Assembly (NCBI RefSeq): GCF_040567655.1 | Contig: NZ_JBEXAC010000002.1 | Span: 1,984,001 to 2,048,000 of the forward strand | DNA length: 64,000 nucleotides | Origin: Chitinophaga sp. H8 | GTDB taxonomy: Bacteria > Bacteroidota > Bacteroidia > Chitinophagales > Chitinophagaceae | Direction of reading: 5' to 3' | In this document: one piece after another, positions 26,126 to 34,209 of the stretch | How the letters are laid out: every line of letters begins with the position of its first letter | How positions within the stretch are numbered: the first letter of the stretch is position 1 | The notes under the pieces: generated by a model | The model's input: the letters and a program-made list of their open reading frames with translations, nothing else | What the model was told of the DNA's origin: nothing | The model's database searches: none | Translations under genes and position numbers: made by a program

Positions 26126-26644
26126 ATGAGTTTGATTAAGCATACAATGCCATTGGTTACTGAAAGAAAGCTATTTTTATTGCAATTTTTACGATGGGGA
26201 GCTATTGTGTTTTTTGGTCTTACTATTTTTAGTTTGTTTAAGTGGTCTGGGCCAACAACAGGTACTTTCTTGATTATAGGAGTAGTGATGTCTGGTATGG
26301 TAAATATTATCAGAAATTATGAAATTATTGGCCGTATTAAGTTGACCAGTGATGAGATTATAGTGGAAATAACAGATGGGGAATTCTTTTTTGGTCTTAG
26401 TGACATAAAGCATCTGGAGATTCTATTACGTGGAATTTCGGGCGAATTTTATGGGCCAAAAGCAATTACAATCAAGCAAGGAATGTATAATTATATTAGA
26501 TTTGAATATCAGGGTACAAAAAAAGAATTCATGCTTTTATTACAAGATGCAGATGTCCCTTTTCTACGTACTATTTTTGAAGCATGGCGTCAGAAGAACA
26601 TTGATTTTAGACTAACTAATCAGACCCAGCAGGAATTTTCCTGA
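26126..26644 (+). CDS. Small membrane protein, paralogue 1 of 3 (PH-like domain suspected)
   Basis: I do not recognise a named family. The 172-residue protein has two hydrophobic helices at about 18-38 and 44-62, then a roughly 110-residue soluble domain of alternating strands ending in an amphipathic helix (LRTIFEAWRQKNIDFRL). That order resembles a bacterial PH-like domain. It is about 70 percent identical by eye to the protein at 27224-27742, and clearly related to the one at 26690-27220. All three are in tandem in AT-rich DNA. The final 48 coding bases are identical to those of copy 3. Confidence 0.75.
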   Translation: MSLIKHTMPLVTERKLFLLQFLRWGAIVFFGLTIFSLFKWSGPTTGTFLIIGVVMSGMVNIIRNYEIIGRIKLTSDEIIVEITDGEFFFGLSDIKHLEILLRGISGEFYGPKAITIKQGMYNYIRFEYQGTKKEFMLLLQDADVPFLRTIFEAWRQKNIDFRLTNQTQQEFS

Positions 26645-26665
26645 TTTTATTTACTCTTTCACACA
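26584..26665 (+). repeat. Direct repeat, copy A (3' end of paralogue 1)
   Basis: The first 48 bases are identical to 27682-27729, and similarity continues through the stop codon and about 20 bases of the 3' flank. The match is tighter here than in the rest of the two genes, suggesting recent duplication or gene conversion. Confidence 0.85.
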
Positions 26666-26689
26666 GATGTAATCTTAGCTTATATTCAG

Positions 26690-27220
26690 ATGGATACCTA
26701 TAGTATAAAGCTTCCTTTAATAACAACCAAGCGCTCTTTGAAGATAAAATTATTTATGCTGGGAGGGCTATTACTTTTAGGAATGTTTCTAATGAGTTTT
26801 TTTTGGGAGGTACATTACATAAGAATGATTTTCTTTTTTGGGGGGATAATATTTTTATGGATTGGTACCTTGTTCAAGGATTATAATACGGAGGGGATCA
26901 TCCATCTGAATTTGAATAAGATATCAGTGAAAGCGGGAGAAAACCTGCAATTATACAATATCTTGGACCTAAAGGACATTAAAATTTTTCTCGCAGGCGT
27001 AAAAGGTGAAGCTTATCCAATAAGGACAATTGCTTTTAAGCAGGGATCTAATAACTATATCAGGTTCAATTATCACGAAGAAGAGAAAGTGTTCCAATTC
27101 CTCCTGGAGGAACCGCAGGTTGACTTGTTACTTGCTGTTTTTGAGGAGTGGAAGAAGAACGGTATTGAATTTGCGATAAGCAATTTAACTTACAAGCGAT
27201 TTCGCACAAATGAAATATAA
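26690..27220 (+). CDS. Small membrane protein, paralogue 2 of 3
   Basis: A 176-residue divergent member of the same tandem family. Two hydrophobic segments (FMLGGLLLLGMFLMSFFW and MIFFFGGIIFLWIGTLF) precede the soluble strand-rich domain. Shared positions with its neighbours include IHLNLNKIS, KQGSNNYIRFNYHEEEKVFQ and the final helix VFEEWKKNGIEFAISN. Start is ATG at 26690. It ends four bases before the GTG of paralogue 3, so the two are probably translated from one mRNA. Function unknown. Confidence 0.72.
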   Translation: MDTYSIKLPLITTKRSLKIKLFMLGGLLLLGMFLMSFFWEVHYIRMIFFFGGIIFLWIGTLFKDYNTEGIIHLNLNKISVKAGENLQLYNILDLKDIKIFLAGVKGEAYPIRTIAFKQGSNNYIRFNYHEEEKVFQFLLEEPQVDLLLAVFEEWKKNGIEFAISNLTYKRFRTNEI

Positions 27221-27223
27221 TAC

Positions 27224-27742
27224 GTGAGTTCGATTAAGCATACTATGCCATTGGTTACAGTAAGACAATCACTTCTATTACGGTTCTTGGTATGGGGTGC
27301 TATTGTGGTTTTTTGCCTTACCATATTTAGCTTATCCCGATGGTCTGGAGCAGTAACGGTTATTTTATTGATTACAGGAGTCGTGATGTCAGGTATAACC
27401 TATATTATCAAGAACTATGAAGTTATTGGTCATATTAGTCTTACCCCCGATGAAATTATGGTGGAAACATTAAATGAGAAATTCACTTTTGGGCTTGATA
27501 CTATAAAACATTTGAAAGTTTATTTGCTTGAAATTGCAGGAGAATTTAATGGAGGAAAAGCAGTTACAACAAAGCAAGGAATGTATAACTTTTTTAAATT
27601 TGAATATGAAGGTGCAAAAAAGGAGTTCATGTTTTTGTTACAAGATGGTGATGTACTTTTTCTACGTGCTATTTTTGAAGTATGGCGTCAGAAGAACATT
27701 GATTTTAGACTAACTAATCAGACCCAGCAAAAATTCTCCTGA
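27224..27742 (+). CDS. Small membrane protein, paralogue 3 of 3 (GTG start)
   Basis: A 172-residue protein aligned end to end with paralogue 1 (SSIKHTMPLVT versus SLIKHTMPLVT; shared QKNIDFRLTNQTQQ tail). The start is GTG at 27224, fixed by the exact alignment of its N-terminus with copy 1. The two N-terminal helices and C-terminal PH-like domain are the same. Function unknown. Confidence 0.75.
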   Translation: MSSIKHTMPLVTVRQSLLLRFLVWGAIVVFCLTIFSLSRWSGAVTVILLITGVVMSGITYIIKNYEVIGHISLTPDEIMVETLNEKFTFGLDTIKHLKVYLLEIAGEFNGGKAVTTKQGMYNFFKFEYEGAKKEFMFLLQDGDVLFLRAIFEVWRQKNIDFRLTNQTQQKFS

Positions 27743-27763
27743 TTTTATTTACTCCTTTATACA
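27682..27763 (+). repeat. Direct repeat, copy B (3' end of paralogue 3)
   Basis: Partner of 26584-26665 at an offset of 1098 bases. Identity covers the last coding bases and extends past the stop into GATTTTATTTACTC. Confidence 0.85.
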
Positions 27764-27788
27764 AATGGGAAGTAATAGGAATTGATGC

Positions 27789-27902
27789 ATGAAACGATAT
27801 TTTCAGGTGCTTTTTCTGTTAAGCGCATTAGCAACTACTCCGCCTGAACCACCCAACAACACACCTTTGAACTTTCCAACAACAAAAACTATGATGGTTT
27901 AG
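27789..27902 (+). CDS. Possible 37-residue secreted peptide or gene remnant
   Basis: An ATG-initiated frame encodes MKRYFQVLFLLSALATTPPE followed by 17 more residues rich in Pro, Asn and Thr. The N-terminus looks like a signal peptide. It sits in the AT-rich stretch between the tandem paralogues and the SDR gene. It could be a tiny exported peptide, or the start of a secreted-protein gene whose remainder was deleted. Support is weak. Confidence 0.25.
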   Translation: MKRYFQVLFLLSALATTPPEPPNNTPLNFPTTKTMMV

Positions 27903-27944
27903 CTCATTTTTGCTGCATAGTTTAACATTTTAAAAAGCGTAAAA

Positions 27945-28733
27945 ATGAGCAAGACTATCTTAATTACCGGTGCTGCGAGCGGTTTTGGTAAAATAGCAGC
28001 ATTTGAACTGGCAACAAGAGGATATAAAGTAATAGCTACTACACAGGTATATCCACAAATGAGCGACTTACTGAGGGAGGCGAAAGAAAAAGGAGTTGAG
28101 TTGATTGTTGACAAACTCGATGTAACCAACCCGCGTGATATTGCTTACGCATCCAAGAAGTATGACATTGATATACTGATCAGCAATGCCGGTATTATGG
28201 AAGGTGGCCCTGTTGCAGAGCAACCTTTGGAGTTGATCCGGTCTATGTTTGAAGTGAATGTGTTTGGGGCCTTGGCATTAGCCCAGCATTTTATCCAAAA
28301 ATTTGTGGCGAAAAAAGCAGGGAAGATCGTGTTTACCTCTTCTATGGGCGGTTTATGGACGGTGCCTTATGTGGCAGCTTACTGTGCCTCTAAGCATGCC
28401 TTGGAATCGCTGGCGGAAGGCCTCAAAACAGAATTGGCTCCTTTCAATATTAAAATCGCCACCTGCAATCCGGGTGTATTTGGAACAGGGTTTAATGACC
28501 GTGGTGTAGATACGATCTCCCGCTGGTATGATCCTGCTATTAATTTTACTCCATCTTCAGCTTTTGATGGTGTTGCTGAATCACTGGCGCATCAATTAGA
28601 CCCTCAATCCATGGCGGAGGTAATCGTAAAGGTAGCGTTGGACGATAACTCCAACTTTAGAAATCTCCATCCTAAAGAAACAGAAGATTTTGTGAAACAA
28701 TTACAAGTAGAAGCCTGGGCTGTAAAAAGCTGA
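27945..28733 (+). CDS. Short-chain dehydrogenase/reductase
   Basis: A 262-residue classical SDR. The nucleotide-binding motif TGAASGFG is at 8-15, the NAG motif at 81-83, the catalytic Ser near 133 (FTSSMGG) and the YxxxK pair at Tyr146/Lys150 (YCASKHALE). Substrate is not evident. It is followed by an HbpS-like protein and an AraC regulator in the same direction, a common arrangement in which the regulator controls the oxidoreductase. Confidence 0.94.
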   Translation: MSKTILITGAASGFGKIAAFELATRGYKVIATTQVYPQMSDLLREAKEKGVELIVDKLDVTNPRDIAYASKKYDIDILISNAGIMEGGPVAEQPLELIRSMFEVNVFGALALAQHFIQKFVAKKAGKIVFTSSMGGLWTVPYVAAYCASKHALESLAEGLKTELAPFNIKIATCNPGVFGTGFNDRGVDTISRWYDPAINFTPSSAFDGVAESLAHQLDPQSMAEVIVKVALDDNSNFRNLHPKETEDFVKQLQVEAWAVKS

Positions 28734-28802
28734 TGTTAACCTTGCGAATGCATGAATGAATAATTTGTGCATTCCTTTTTCTATCATTCAAATCTGAATA
28801 AG

Positions 28803-29204
28803 ATGAGCATTTCCTATAAAGAAGCCGTACAGGCTTTAAATGCAGCTATAGCAAAATCCAATGAGTTAAATATCCCCGTAAGCATCGTCGTGGTAGATAC
28901 CGGTGGGCATCTGATGTCTTTTGCAAGAGTGGACAGCGTTTTTGGGGTGATTGATTTTGCAGTGAAAAAAGCAAGAACGGCAGTCATGTTTGGTGTAGAC
29001 AGCGATGTAATGGGGGCTATTATTGCAGGCGCAGATATGCACGGATATGGCATGCTAAATGCCAATGAAGGCTTGCTGACTATTGCCGGAGGGGTGGTGA
29101 TAAAAAATAAAAACGGGAAAGTCATTGGCGCAATAGCCTCCTCTGGTGGAACACCGGAACAGGATAAGGAGATTGCTTTTGCGGGTGCTACTACGCTTTG
29201 CTAA
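28803..29204 (+). CDS. HbpS/GlcG-family protein
   Basis: A 133-residue single-domain protein. The ATG at 28803 gives the family start MSISYKEAVQALNAAIAKSN; an earlier GTG adds 12 unrelated residues. Motifs are IPVSIVVVDTGGHLMSFARV, AVKKARTAVMFG and the glycine-rich GLLTIAGGVVIKNKNGKVIG plus ASSGGTPEQDKEIAFAG. The family includes the haem-binding sensor HbpS and GlcG of the glycolate locus; many members are stand-alone and of unknown role. It lies 69 bp after the SDR gene. Confidence 0.9.
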   Translation: MSISYKEAVQALNAAIAKSNELNIPVSIVVVDTGGHLMSFARVDSVFGVIDFAVKKARTAVMFGVDSDVMGAIIAGADMHGYGMLNANEGLLTIAGGVVIKNKNGKVIGAIASSGGTPEQDKEIAFAGATTLC

Positions 29205-29222
29205 ATTTAGGATATTTGATCT

Positions 29223-30026
29223 ATGGAAGCAACTACCGAAATATTGTTTGATAAACTGGTATATTCCTGCGCTTTTGAAAAATACAGAGGCCTGGAACAA
29301 TTTATTCCGGAGCACTTTATAGGATTCCAGATCGCCGGGGAAACACATGCTTTCCATTCCCAGGGAAATACGGTCATTTCAGAAAATAATGTTTTGCTGG
29401 TCAGGAGAAATCAACTGATCAGAACAGTCAAATACCCCTCTAAAGAAGGCAAATACCAATTCCTGTCTATCATTCTTGATCAGGATACATTGCAACAATA
29501 TGCACTGGAAAATAAAATAGTGGTAGAAGCACGATATGCCGATGATCAAAAGCTCTTTTTTGAGCCGGATGATTTTCTGAAAAAGTATTTCGTTTCACTG
29601 ATACCATATATTGATAAAACCAAAGAAGCTACTCCCAGACTGGCAGACCTGAAAATCAGGGAAGCCATAGAATTGCTGCTGCAATGGAACCCTGATTTCA
29701 AAAACCTGCTGTTTGATTTCAATGCACCGTACAAAATTGATCTGGAAGAATTTATGCGGCAAAACTATATGTTTAATGTACCCGTTACTTCTTTTGCAAA
29801 ACTGACAGGACGTAGCCTCTCTGCGTTTAAAAGGGATTTTACCAGGATCTTCAATACTACCCCCAAACAATGGTTGCGGGATAAACGCCTCGAAGAGGCT
29901 TATTATCTGATCAAACACAAAAAGGAAAAAGCTGCTGAAATTTATCTGGATTTAGGTTTTGAAAATCTGTCGCATTTTTATTATTCCTTTAAACAGAAAT
30001 TCGGGGTCACCAGCTCTGAAGTATAA
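29223..30026 (+). CDS. AraC-family transcriptional regulator
   Basis: A 267-residue regulator with an N-terminal cupin-like sensing domain (about 1-150) and a C-terminal double helix-turn-helix (about 170-265). The latter shows VTSFAKLTGRSLSAFKRDFT, TTPKQWLRDKRLEEAYYLIK and the second-helix signature IYLDLGFENLSHFYYSFKQK. The C-terminus lacks the usual proline-rich end and stops soon after the motif. It lies 18 bp after the HbpS-like gene and probably shares its mRNA. Confidence 0.92.
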   Translation: MEATTEILFDKLVYSCAFEKYRGLEQFIPEHFIGFQIAGETHAFHSQGNTVISENNVLLVRRNQLIRTVKYPSKEGKYQFLSIILDQDTLQQYALENKIVVEARYADDQKLFFEPDDFLKKYFVSLIPYIDKTKEATPRLADLKIREAIELLLQWNPDFKNLLFDFNAPYKIDLEEFMRQNYMFNVPVTSFAKLTGRSLSAFKRDFTRIFNTTPKQWLRDKRLEEAYYLIKHKKEKAAEIYLDLGFENLSHFYYSFKQKFGVTSSEV

Positions 30027-30111
30027 TTATTGACTATGTCTGCTATTATCTTCTTCTCTGAGTTTCCAGAACCCAATCAGTTCGTCATTTAAAGGGTCCA
30101 TTACTTATGCG

Positions 30112-30119
30112 TAATTTTG
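30112..30119 (+). promoter_or_regulatory. Candidate -7 element for the metallo-hydrolase gene
   Basis: TAATTTTG is a full match to TAnnTTTG. A TTTA, one base off the -33 TTTG, lies 20 bp upstream at 30088-30091. The leader to the ATG at 30244 would be about 120 bases. Confidence 0.4.
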
Positions 30120-30243
30120 GCCTTTTTATATAAGGCATTGGTCGGCAAAGGTACACACAATCCCTCCTCAAATGATAATGATTTCATAATCTCCCCGAAC
30201 CATGGAGCAGTGTAGTTTTGAGCGCACAAATACCACACGCGCC

Positions 30244-31518
30244 ATGAGCTACTTGTCCAGACTGTTATCTCTGATATGTTTCGTTTTTACCGTACAGCAT
30301 GCAAGCGCACAATCGCTGCAACCCTGGAAAAAAGGATACCTCGACATTCATTTTATTAACACCGGCCGGGGAGAATGTGCTTTTATGATCATGCCGGATG
30401 GTACCACGATGATGATCGATGCGGGTGAGCTGAACCCTACCGATGCCCGTACGCTTTCTCCCAGAACAGCCCCCTTGCAACCCGATACTACCCAACCGGC
30501 CTATGCGTGGATAGCTGATTACGTGAAAGCGGTGAGTCCCACTCCGGGGATCGACTATGCGCTGGTAACCCATTTTCATGATGACCATTTCGGAGGTATG
30601 TATAAAACGGCTATACGCTCGCAGGCAGGAAAATACTGTTTGACTGGCATCACCGGGGTGGGCGACAGGATCCCTATTCATATGTTGGTAGACCGGGGAT
30701 ATCCAACGTACAATTATCCGGTAAACCTCCTGCAAAAGATGGAGGAACCGGCAGCTGCAAATGATGGGGAGCTGATGCAGCTGAAGAATTATATTGCGTT
30801 TATCAACTATCATACTGCGCATAGCGGCATGATCGCCGCCCGCTTCAAAACCGGCAGCAAAGACCAGTTTGTGATGCGTAAAGATCTGGCGGCCTATCCC
30901 GCATTTCATATCCGCAATATCATGTCCAATGGTTTTATCTGGAATGGGAAAGGAGAAGAAACGTTCAACCACTTCGCCAATACAGGTGGCCTGCTGCCCG
31001 ATGAAAACAATGCGGGCTGTGGCATACGGGTACAGTATGGTAGCTTCCGCATGTTCTTTGGCGCAGATATCCAGGGAATTGTGAATTATGGCGATCCCGC
31101 TGCAGATGACATGGAAAGTGCTGTAGCACCAGTGGTAGGGCCTGTGGATGTAGCTACTACCAGTCATCATGGCAACAGGAATGCACTCAACATCAATTAT
31201 ATCCAGACCTTGCGCCCCCGCGTATGGATACAACAGGTATGGTCCAGTGATCACCCCGGTCATGAAACACTGATCCGCCTTACTGCTCCTGCCACCAACC
31301 CTTTTCCCCATGATCTCTTTGCTACCAATATGCTGGAGGCCAACAAGCTGGTGATAGGTCCCGCACTGGAAAATGCTTTTAAAAGCAGCTCCGGGCATAT
31401 TGTCGTGCGGGTAGACCCCGATGGCAAAACATATCACATCATCGTGCTGGACTCCTTCCGGCGGGGCCAGCAGGTAAAAGGTGTTTTTGGCCCCTATACG
31501 GCAGGTGCAAATGGATAA
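30244..31518 (+). CDS. Secreted metallo-beta-lactamase-fold hydrolase
   Basis: A 424-residue protein; the ATG at 30244 gives a signal peptide ending HASAQ, while an ATG 42 bases upstream would add a hydrophilic extension. The metal-binding motif THFHDDHFGG (109-118) is the HxHxDH signature. YLDIHFINTGRGECAFMIMP and TTMMIDAGELN are the opening strands seen in ComEC/Rec2-like and related members. VATTSHHGNRNALN supplies a further histidine ligand. The substrate is not evident. It is followed by an amidohydrolase and an antiporter. Confidence 0.88.
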   Translation: MSYLSRLLSLICFVFTVQHASAQSLQPWKKGYLDIHFINTGRGECAFMIMPDGTTMMIDAGELNPTDARTLSPRTAPLQPDTTQPAYAWIADYVKAVSPTPGIDYALVTHFHDDHFGGMYKTAIRSQAGKYCLTGITGVGDRIPIHMLVDRGYPTYNYPVNLLQKMEEPAAANDGELMQLKNYIAFINYHTAHSGMIAARFKTGSKDQFVMRKDLAAYPAFHIRNIMSNGFIWNGKGEETFNHFANTGGLLPDENNAGCGIRVQYGSFRMFFGADIQGIVNYGDPAADDMESAVAPVVGPVDVATTSHHGNRNALNINYIQTLRPRVWIQQVWSSDHPGHETLIRLTAPATNPFPHDLFATNMLEANKLVIGPALENAFKSSSGHIVVRVDPDGKTYHIIVLDSFRRGQQVKGVFGPYTAGANG

Positions 31519-31536
31519 ATACAGATAATGGCACCA

Positions 31537-31581
31537 TTTTAACGGGTGTTTATGTAATTTGTAGTACATCACCCGTTAAAA
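31537..31581. promoter_or_regulatory. Large inverted repeat just before the amidohydrolase start
   Basis: TTTTAACGGGTG (31537-31548) and CACCCGTTAAAA (31570-31581) are perfect complements. Inside them ATGTA and TACAT add five more pairs. The right arm ends eight bases before the ATG at 31590, and no T run follows, so it is not a normal terminator. It could be a leader hairpin controlling translation or an operator for a dimeric regulator. Confidence 0.55.
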
Positions 31582-31589
31582 CTGCAGTT

Positions 31590-32933
31590 ATGATAAAAAC
31601 AAAGCTCATCACCCTGATCATAGCATCTTGTTTGGCTGCTTTACCGGTATTTGCACAAGCTGTCTTATTGAAAAATGCTACGGTGATTGATGGTAATGGA
31701 AAAACCCCACAGCAGCACACCGACATCCTGATACTGGCAGATACCATCGCTGCCATAGGAAAAGGATTACAGCACCCCGGTGCTGTGGTGACCGACCTCA
31801 GTGGTAAAACGGTCATGCCTGCACTGATCAGCGCACATGTGCACGTAGGGGTGCTCAAAGGTACGGGCACTGCTGCGAGCAATTATACCCGCGAAAATAT
31901 TATCCGCCAGCTCCGTAAATATGAAGACTATGGAGTAAGCCATGTGCTCACAATGGGTACCGATCGCCCGCTGATATTTGAAACGGGTATCCGGGACTCT
32001 TCCCTCGCCGGACTGCTGCCCGGTGCGCGATATCATGCAAGTGGTTATGGCTTTAATACACCGATGGCCAGCATGCCGCCCGACTTCTGGATGGATCTCC
32101 TTTATCGCCCGGCTACTGCGGCGGCGGTAGGGCCGCAAATGGATGCGCTGGCAAAAGTACATCCGGCAGTAGTCAAAATGTGGGTGGATGACTTTGGTGG
32201 CAGCGCAAAAAAAATGGACCCCGCTATATGCAAGGCAATCATCGATCAGGCACACCGGCATCACCTCCGCGCAGCGGCACATCTGTATTATCTCGAAGAT
32301 GCACATAAACTGGTGGCCGGTGGACTGGATATCATCGCCCACAGCATACGCGATAAAGAAGTGGATCAAAGCCTCCTCAGCGAGATGAAGAAAAAAGGCG
32401 TGATCTATATTCCTACACTCTCGCTCGACGAGTTTGCCTACATTTATGCCCGTCAGCCCGACTGGATCAATGACGACTTTTTCAAGGCTTCCCTGGAACC
32501 CGGGGTATATGAAATGGTGACGTCCACCGACTATCAGCAAAAGCTGAAGAATGCTCCGGCGTACGACAAAAATGTGGCGGCTTTTGAAACGGCATTACGC
32601 AATGTGAAAAAGATCCACGATGCGGGTATTATTATCGCATTGGGTACTGATTCCGGTGCTTCTCCGGTACGTACGCAGGGCTTTTCGGAACACCTGGAGC
32701 TGGAACTGCTGGTACAGGCGGGGCTTACCCCTTTGCAGGCGATCACCGCCGCTACTAAAAATGCAGCACGGGCCCTGCAGATCAGTGCTAAGTCAGGCAC
32801 GCTGGCCAAAGGTAAAACTGCCGACCTGATCATTCTCTCGGCCAATCCCGAACAGGATATCAAAAATACCCGGAAAATCATCGCCGTATATAAAGCAGGA
32901 CAGCTGGTGAGCAACGGTCCTTTATCAAAATAA
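31590..32933 (+). CDS. Secreted amidohydrolase-superfamily enzyme
   Basis: A 447-residue protein with signal peptide MIKTKLITLIIASCLAALPV...FAQ. The TIM-barrel metal site shows ISAHVHVG (H83, H85), later barrel histidines in RAAAHLYYLEDAH and DIIAHSIRD, and the conserved Asp in IALGTDSGASP. The flanking beta-sandwich carries the usual start (LLKNATVIDGNGKTPQQHTD) and end (AKGKTADLIILSANPEQDIK). Members hydrolyse C-N bonds of imidazolonepropionate-like or prolyl substrates; this one is not assignable. The antiporter gene starts 19 bp downstream. Confidence 0.92.
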   Translation: MIKTKLITLIIASCLAALPVFAQAVLLKNATVIDGNGKTPQQHTDILILADTIAAIGKGLQHPGAVVTDLSGKTVMPALISAHVHVGVLKGTGTAASNYTRENIIRQLRKYEDYGVSHVLTMGTDRPLIFETGIRDSSLAGLLPGARYHASGYGFNTPMASMPPDFWMDLLYRPATAAAVGPQMDALAKVHPAVVKMWVDDFGGSAKKMDPAICKAIIDQAHRHHLRAAAHLYYLEDAHKLVAGGLDIIAHSIRDKEVDQSLLSEMKKKGVIYIPTLSLDEFAYIYARQPDWINDDFFKASLEPGVYEMVTSTDYQQKLKNAPAYDKNVAAFETALRNVKKIHDAGIIIALGTDSGASPVRTQGFSEHLELELLVQAGLTPLQAITAATKNAARALQISAKSGTLAKGKTADLIILSANPEQDIKNTRKIIAVYKAGQLVSNGPLSK

Positions 32934-32952
32934 AAGCACGCAAAACAGGTAC

Positions 32953-34197
32953 ATGGAGAATTATACCATCATCATCTTTATTATGGCCATTATGATCGGC
33001 CTTTCTGCAATGGCCGATAAAGTAAAATTACCTTATCCTGTTTTGCTGATTGTAGCCGGTATCGGATTGGGATTTATCCCGGCCATGCCTGCGGTAGTAC
33101 TTAATCATGATATCGTGTTCCTGATATTTTTGCCGCCGTTACTTTATGATGCGGCTTTTAATATTTCCTTCCAGGAGTTCAGGACCCACCTGAATACGAT
33201 CAATACACTGGCGATATCGCTGGTATTTATCACTGCTTCAGGTATTGCGGTTACTGCCTGGCTGCTGATGCCGGGAATTACCTGGCCACTGGCTTTTGTA
33301 CTGGGGGCTATCCTCTCTGCTACGGATGCCGTGGCGGCGATGAGCATCACCAAAGGCCTGGGGCTGTCGCACAAAACAGTAACCATCCTGGAGGGCGAAA
33401 GTCTGGTAAATGACGCTTCTGCACTGGTAGCTTATCGCTTTGCCGTGGCTGCGGTAACAGGTACTGCCTTTGTATTCTGGAAGGCTTCCCTGGAGTTTGT
33501 CCTGCTGATGGCCGGCGGATTCCTGATCGGATTTGTGATGAGCAAAATACTAGGGCTGGTCCTCTTCCGGGTACGCAAGAATGCCATGGTTACCATCAGC
33601 TTTATGCTGCTCATGCCTTTTGTAACCTACCTGCTGGCAGAAGAACTACATGTATCCGGCGTGATAGCCGTAGTAATACTCGGGCTCGGCATTGCCCGCT
33701 TCAGCAACCGCATCTTCCGGGATGATTTAAAACAACAATCCCGCTCCATCTGGGAAGTGATCATCTTTTTACTCAACGGACTGATCTTTATCCTCATCGG
33801 TTTACAATTGCCCTACGTGACCAAAAATATTCCGGATAACCAACTCTGGCCCTACATCGGATATGCTTTCCTGATCACCATCGTCACGCTGGTACTGCGC
33901 ATGGCCAGGGTGTTTTTGCAACAGGTGAATCTGGACAGGGCCTTCCAAAGTAAAAGACATCGGGTCACGGAACATGCCCTGCTGGATTTTAAAACCAGCC
34001 TCATCATCAGCTGGTCCGGCATGCGGGGAATCGTTTCCCTGGCTATTGCTATTGGCCTGCCACTAACTTTAAAAGATGGCAGCCCTTTTCCCATGCGGGA
34101 CGCGATCATATTCATCTCGGTGGTAGTGGTGCTGTTTACCCTGATAGGGCAGGGATTAACCTTACCCTTGATCGTAAAATGGCTGCAGAAAAAATAA
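32953..34197 (+). CDS. CPA1-family Na+/H+ antiporter
   Basis: A 414-residue inner-membrane protein with about 12 hydrophobic helices. CPA1 motifs include PPLLYDAAFNISFQEFR, AILSATDAVAAMSITKGLGL (Thr124-Asp125) and GESLVNDASALVAYRFAVAA with the Asn153-Asp154 transport pair. IISWSGMRGIVSLAIAIGLP near residue 350 is another hallmark. It lacks the long cytoplasmic tail of many NhaP/YjcE-type relatives. It should exchange cytoplasmic Na+ or K+ for protons, and is likely co-transcribed with the amidohydrolase. Confidence 0.94.
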   Translation: MENYTIIIFIMAIMIGLSAMADKVKLPYPVLLIVAGIGLGFIPAMPAVVLNHDIVFLIFLPPLLYDAAFNISFQEFRTHLNTINTLAISLVFITASGIAVTAWLLMPGITWPLAFVLGAILSATDAVAAMSITKGLGLSHKTVTILEGESLVNDASALVAYRFAVAAVTGTAFVFWKASLEFVLLMAGGFLIGFVMSKILGLVLFRVRKNAMVTISFMLLMPFVTYLLAEELHVSGVIAVVILGLGIARFSNRIFRDDLKQQSRSIWEVIIFLLNGLIFILIGLQLPYVTKNIPDNQLWPYIGYAFLITIVTLVLRMARVFLQQVNLDRAFQSKRHRVTEHALLDFKTSLIISWSGMRGIVSLAIAIGLPLTLKDGSPFPMRDAIIFISVVVVLFTLIGQGLTLPLIVKWLQKK

Positions 34198-34209
34198 GTG
34201 CTACCGGCA

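Noticed and set aside
30265..31572. 435-codon minus-strand frame
   Set aside because: Antisense shadow of the metallo-beta-lactamase-fold gene, which has a signal peptide and the HxHxDH motif.
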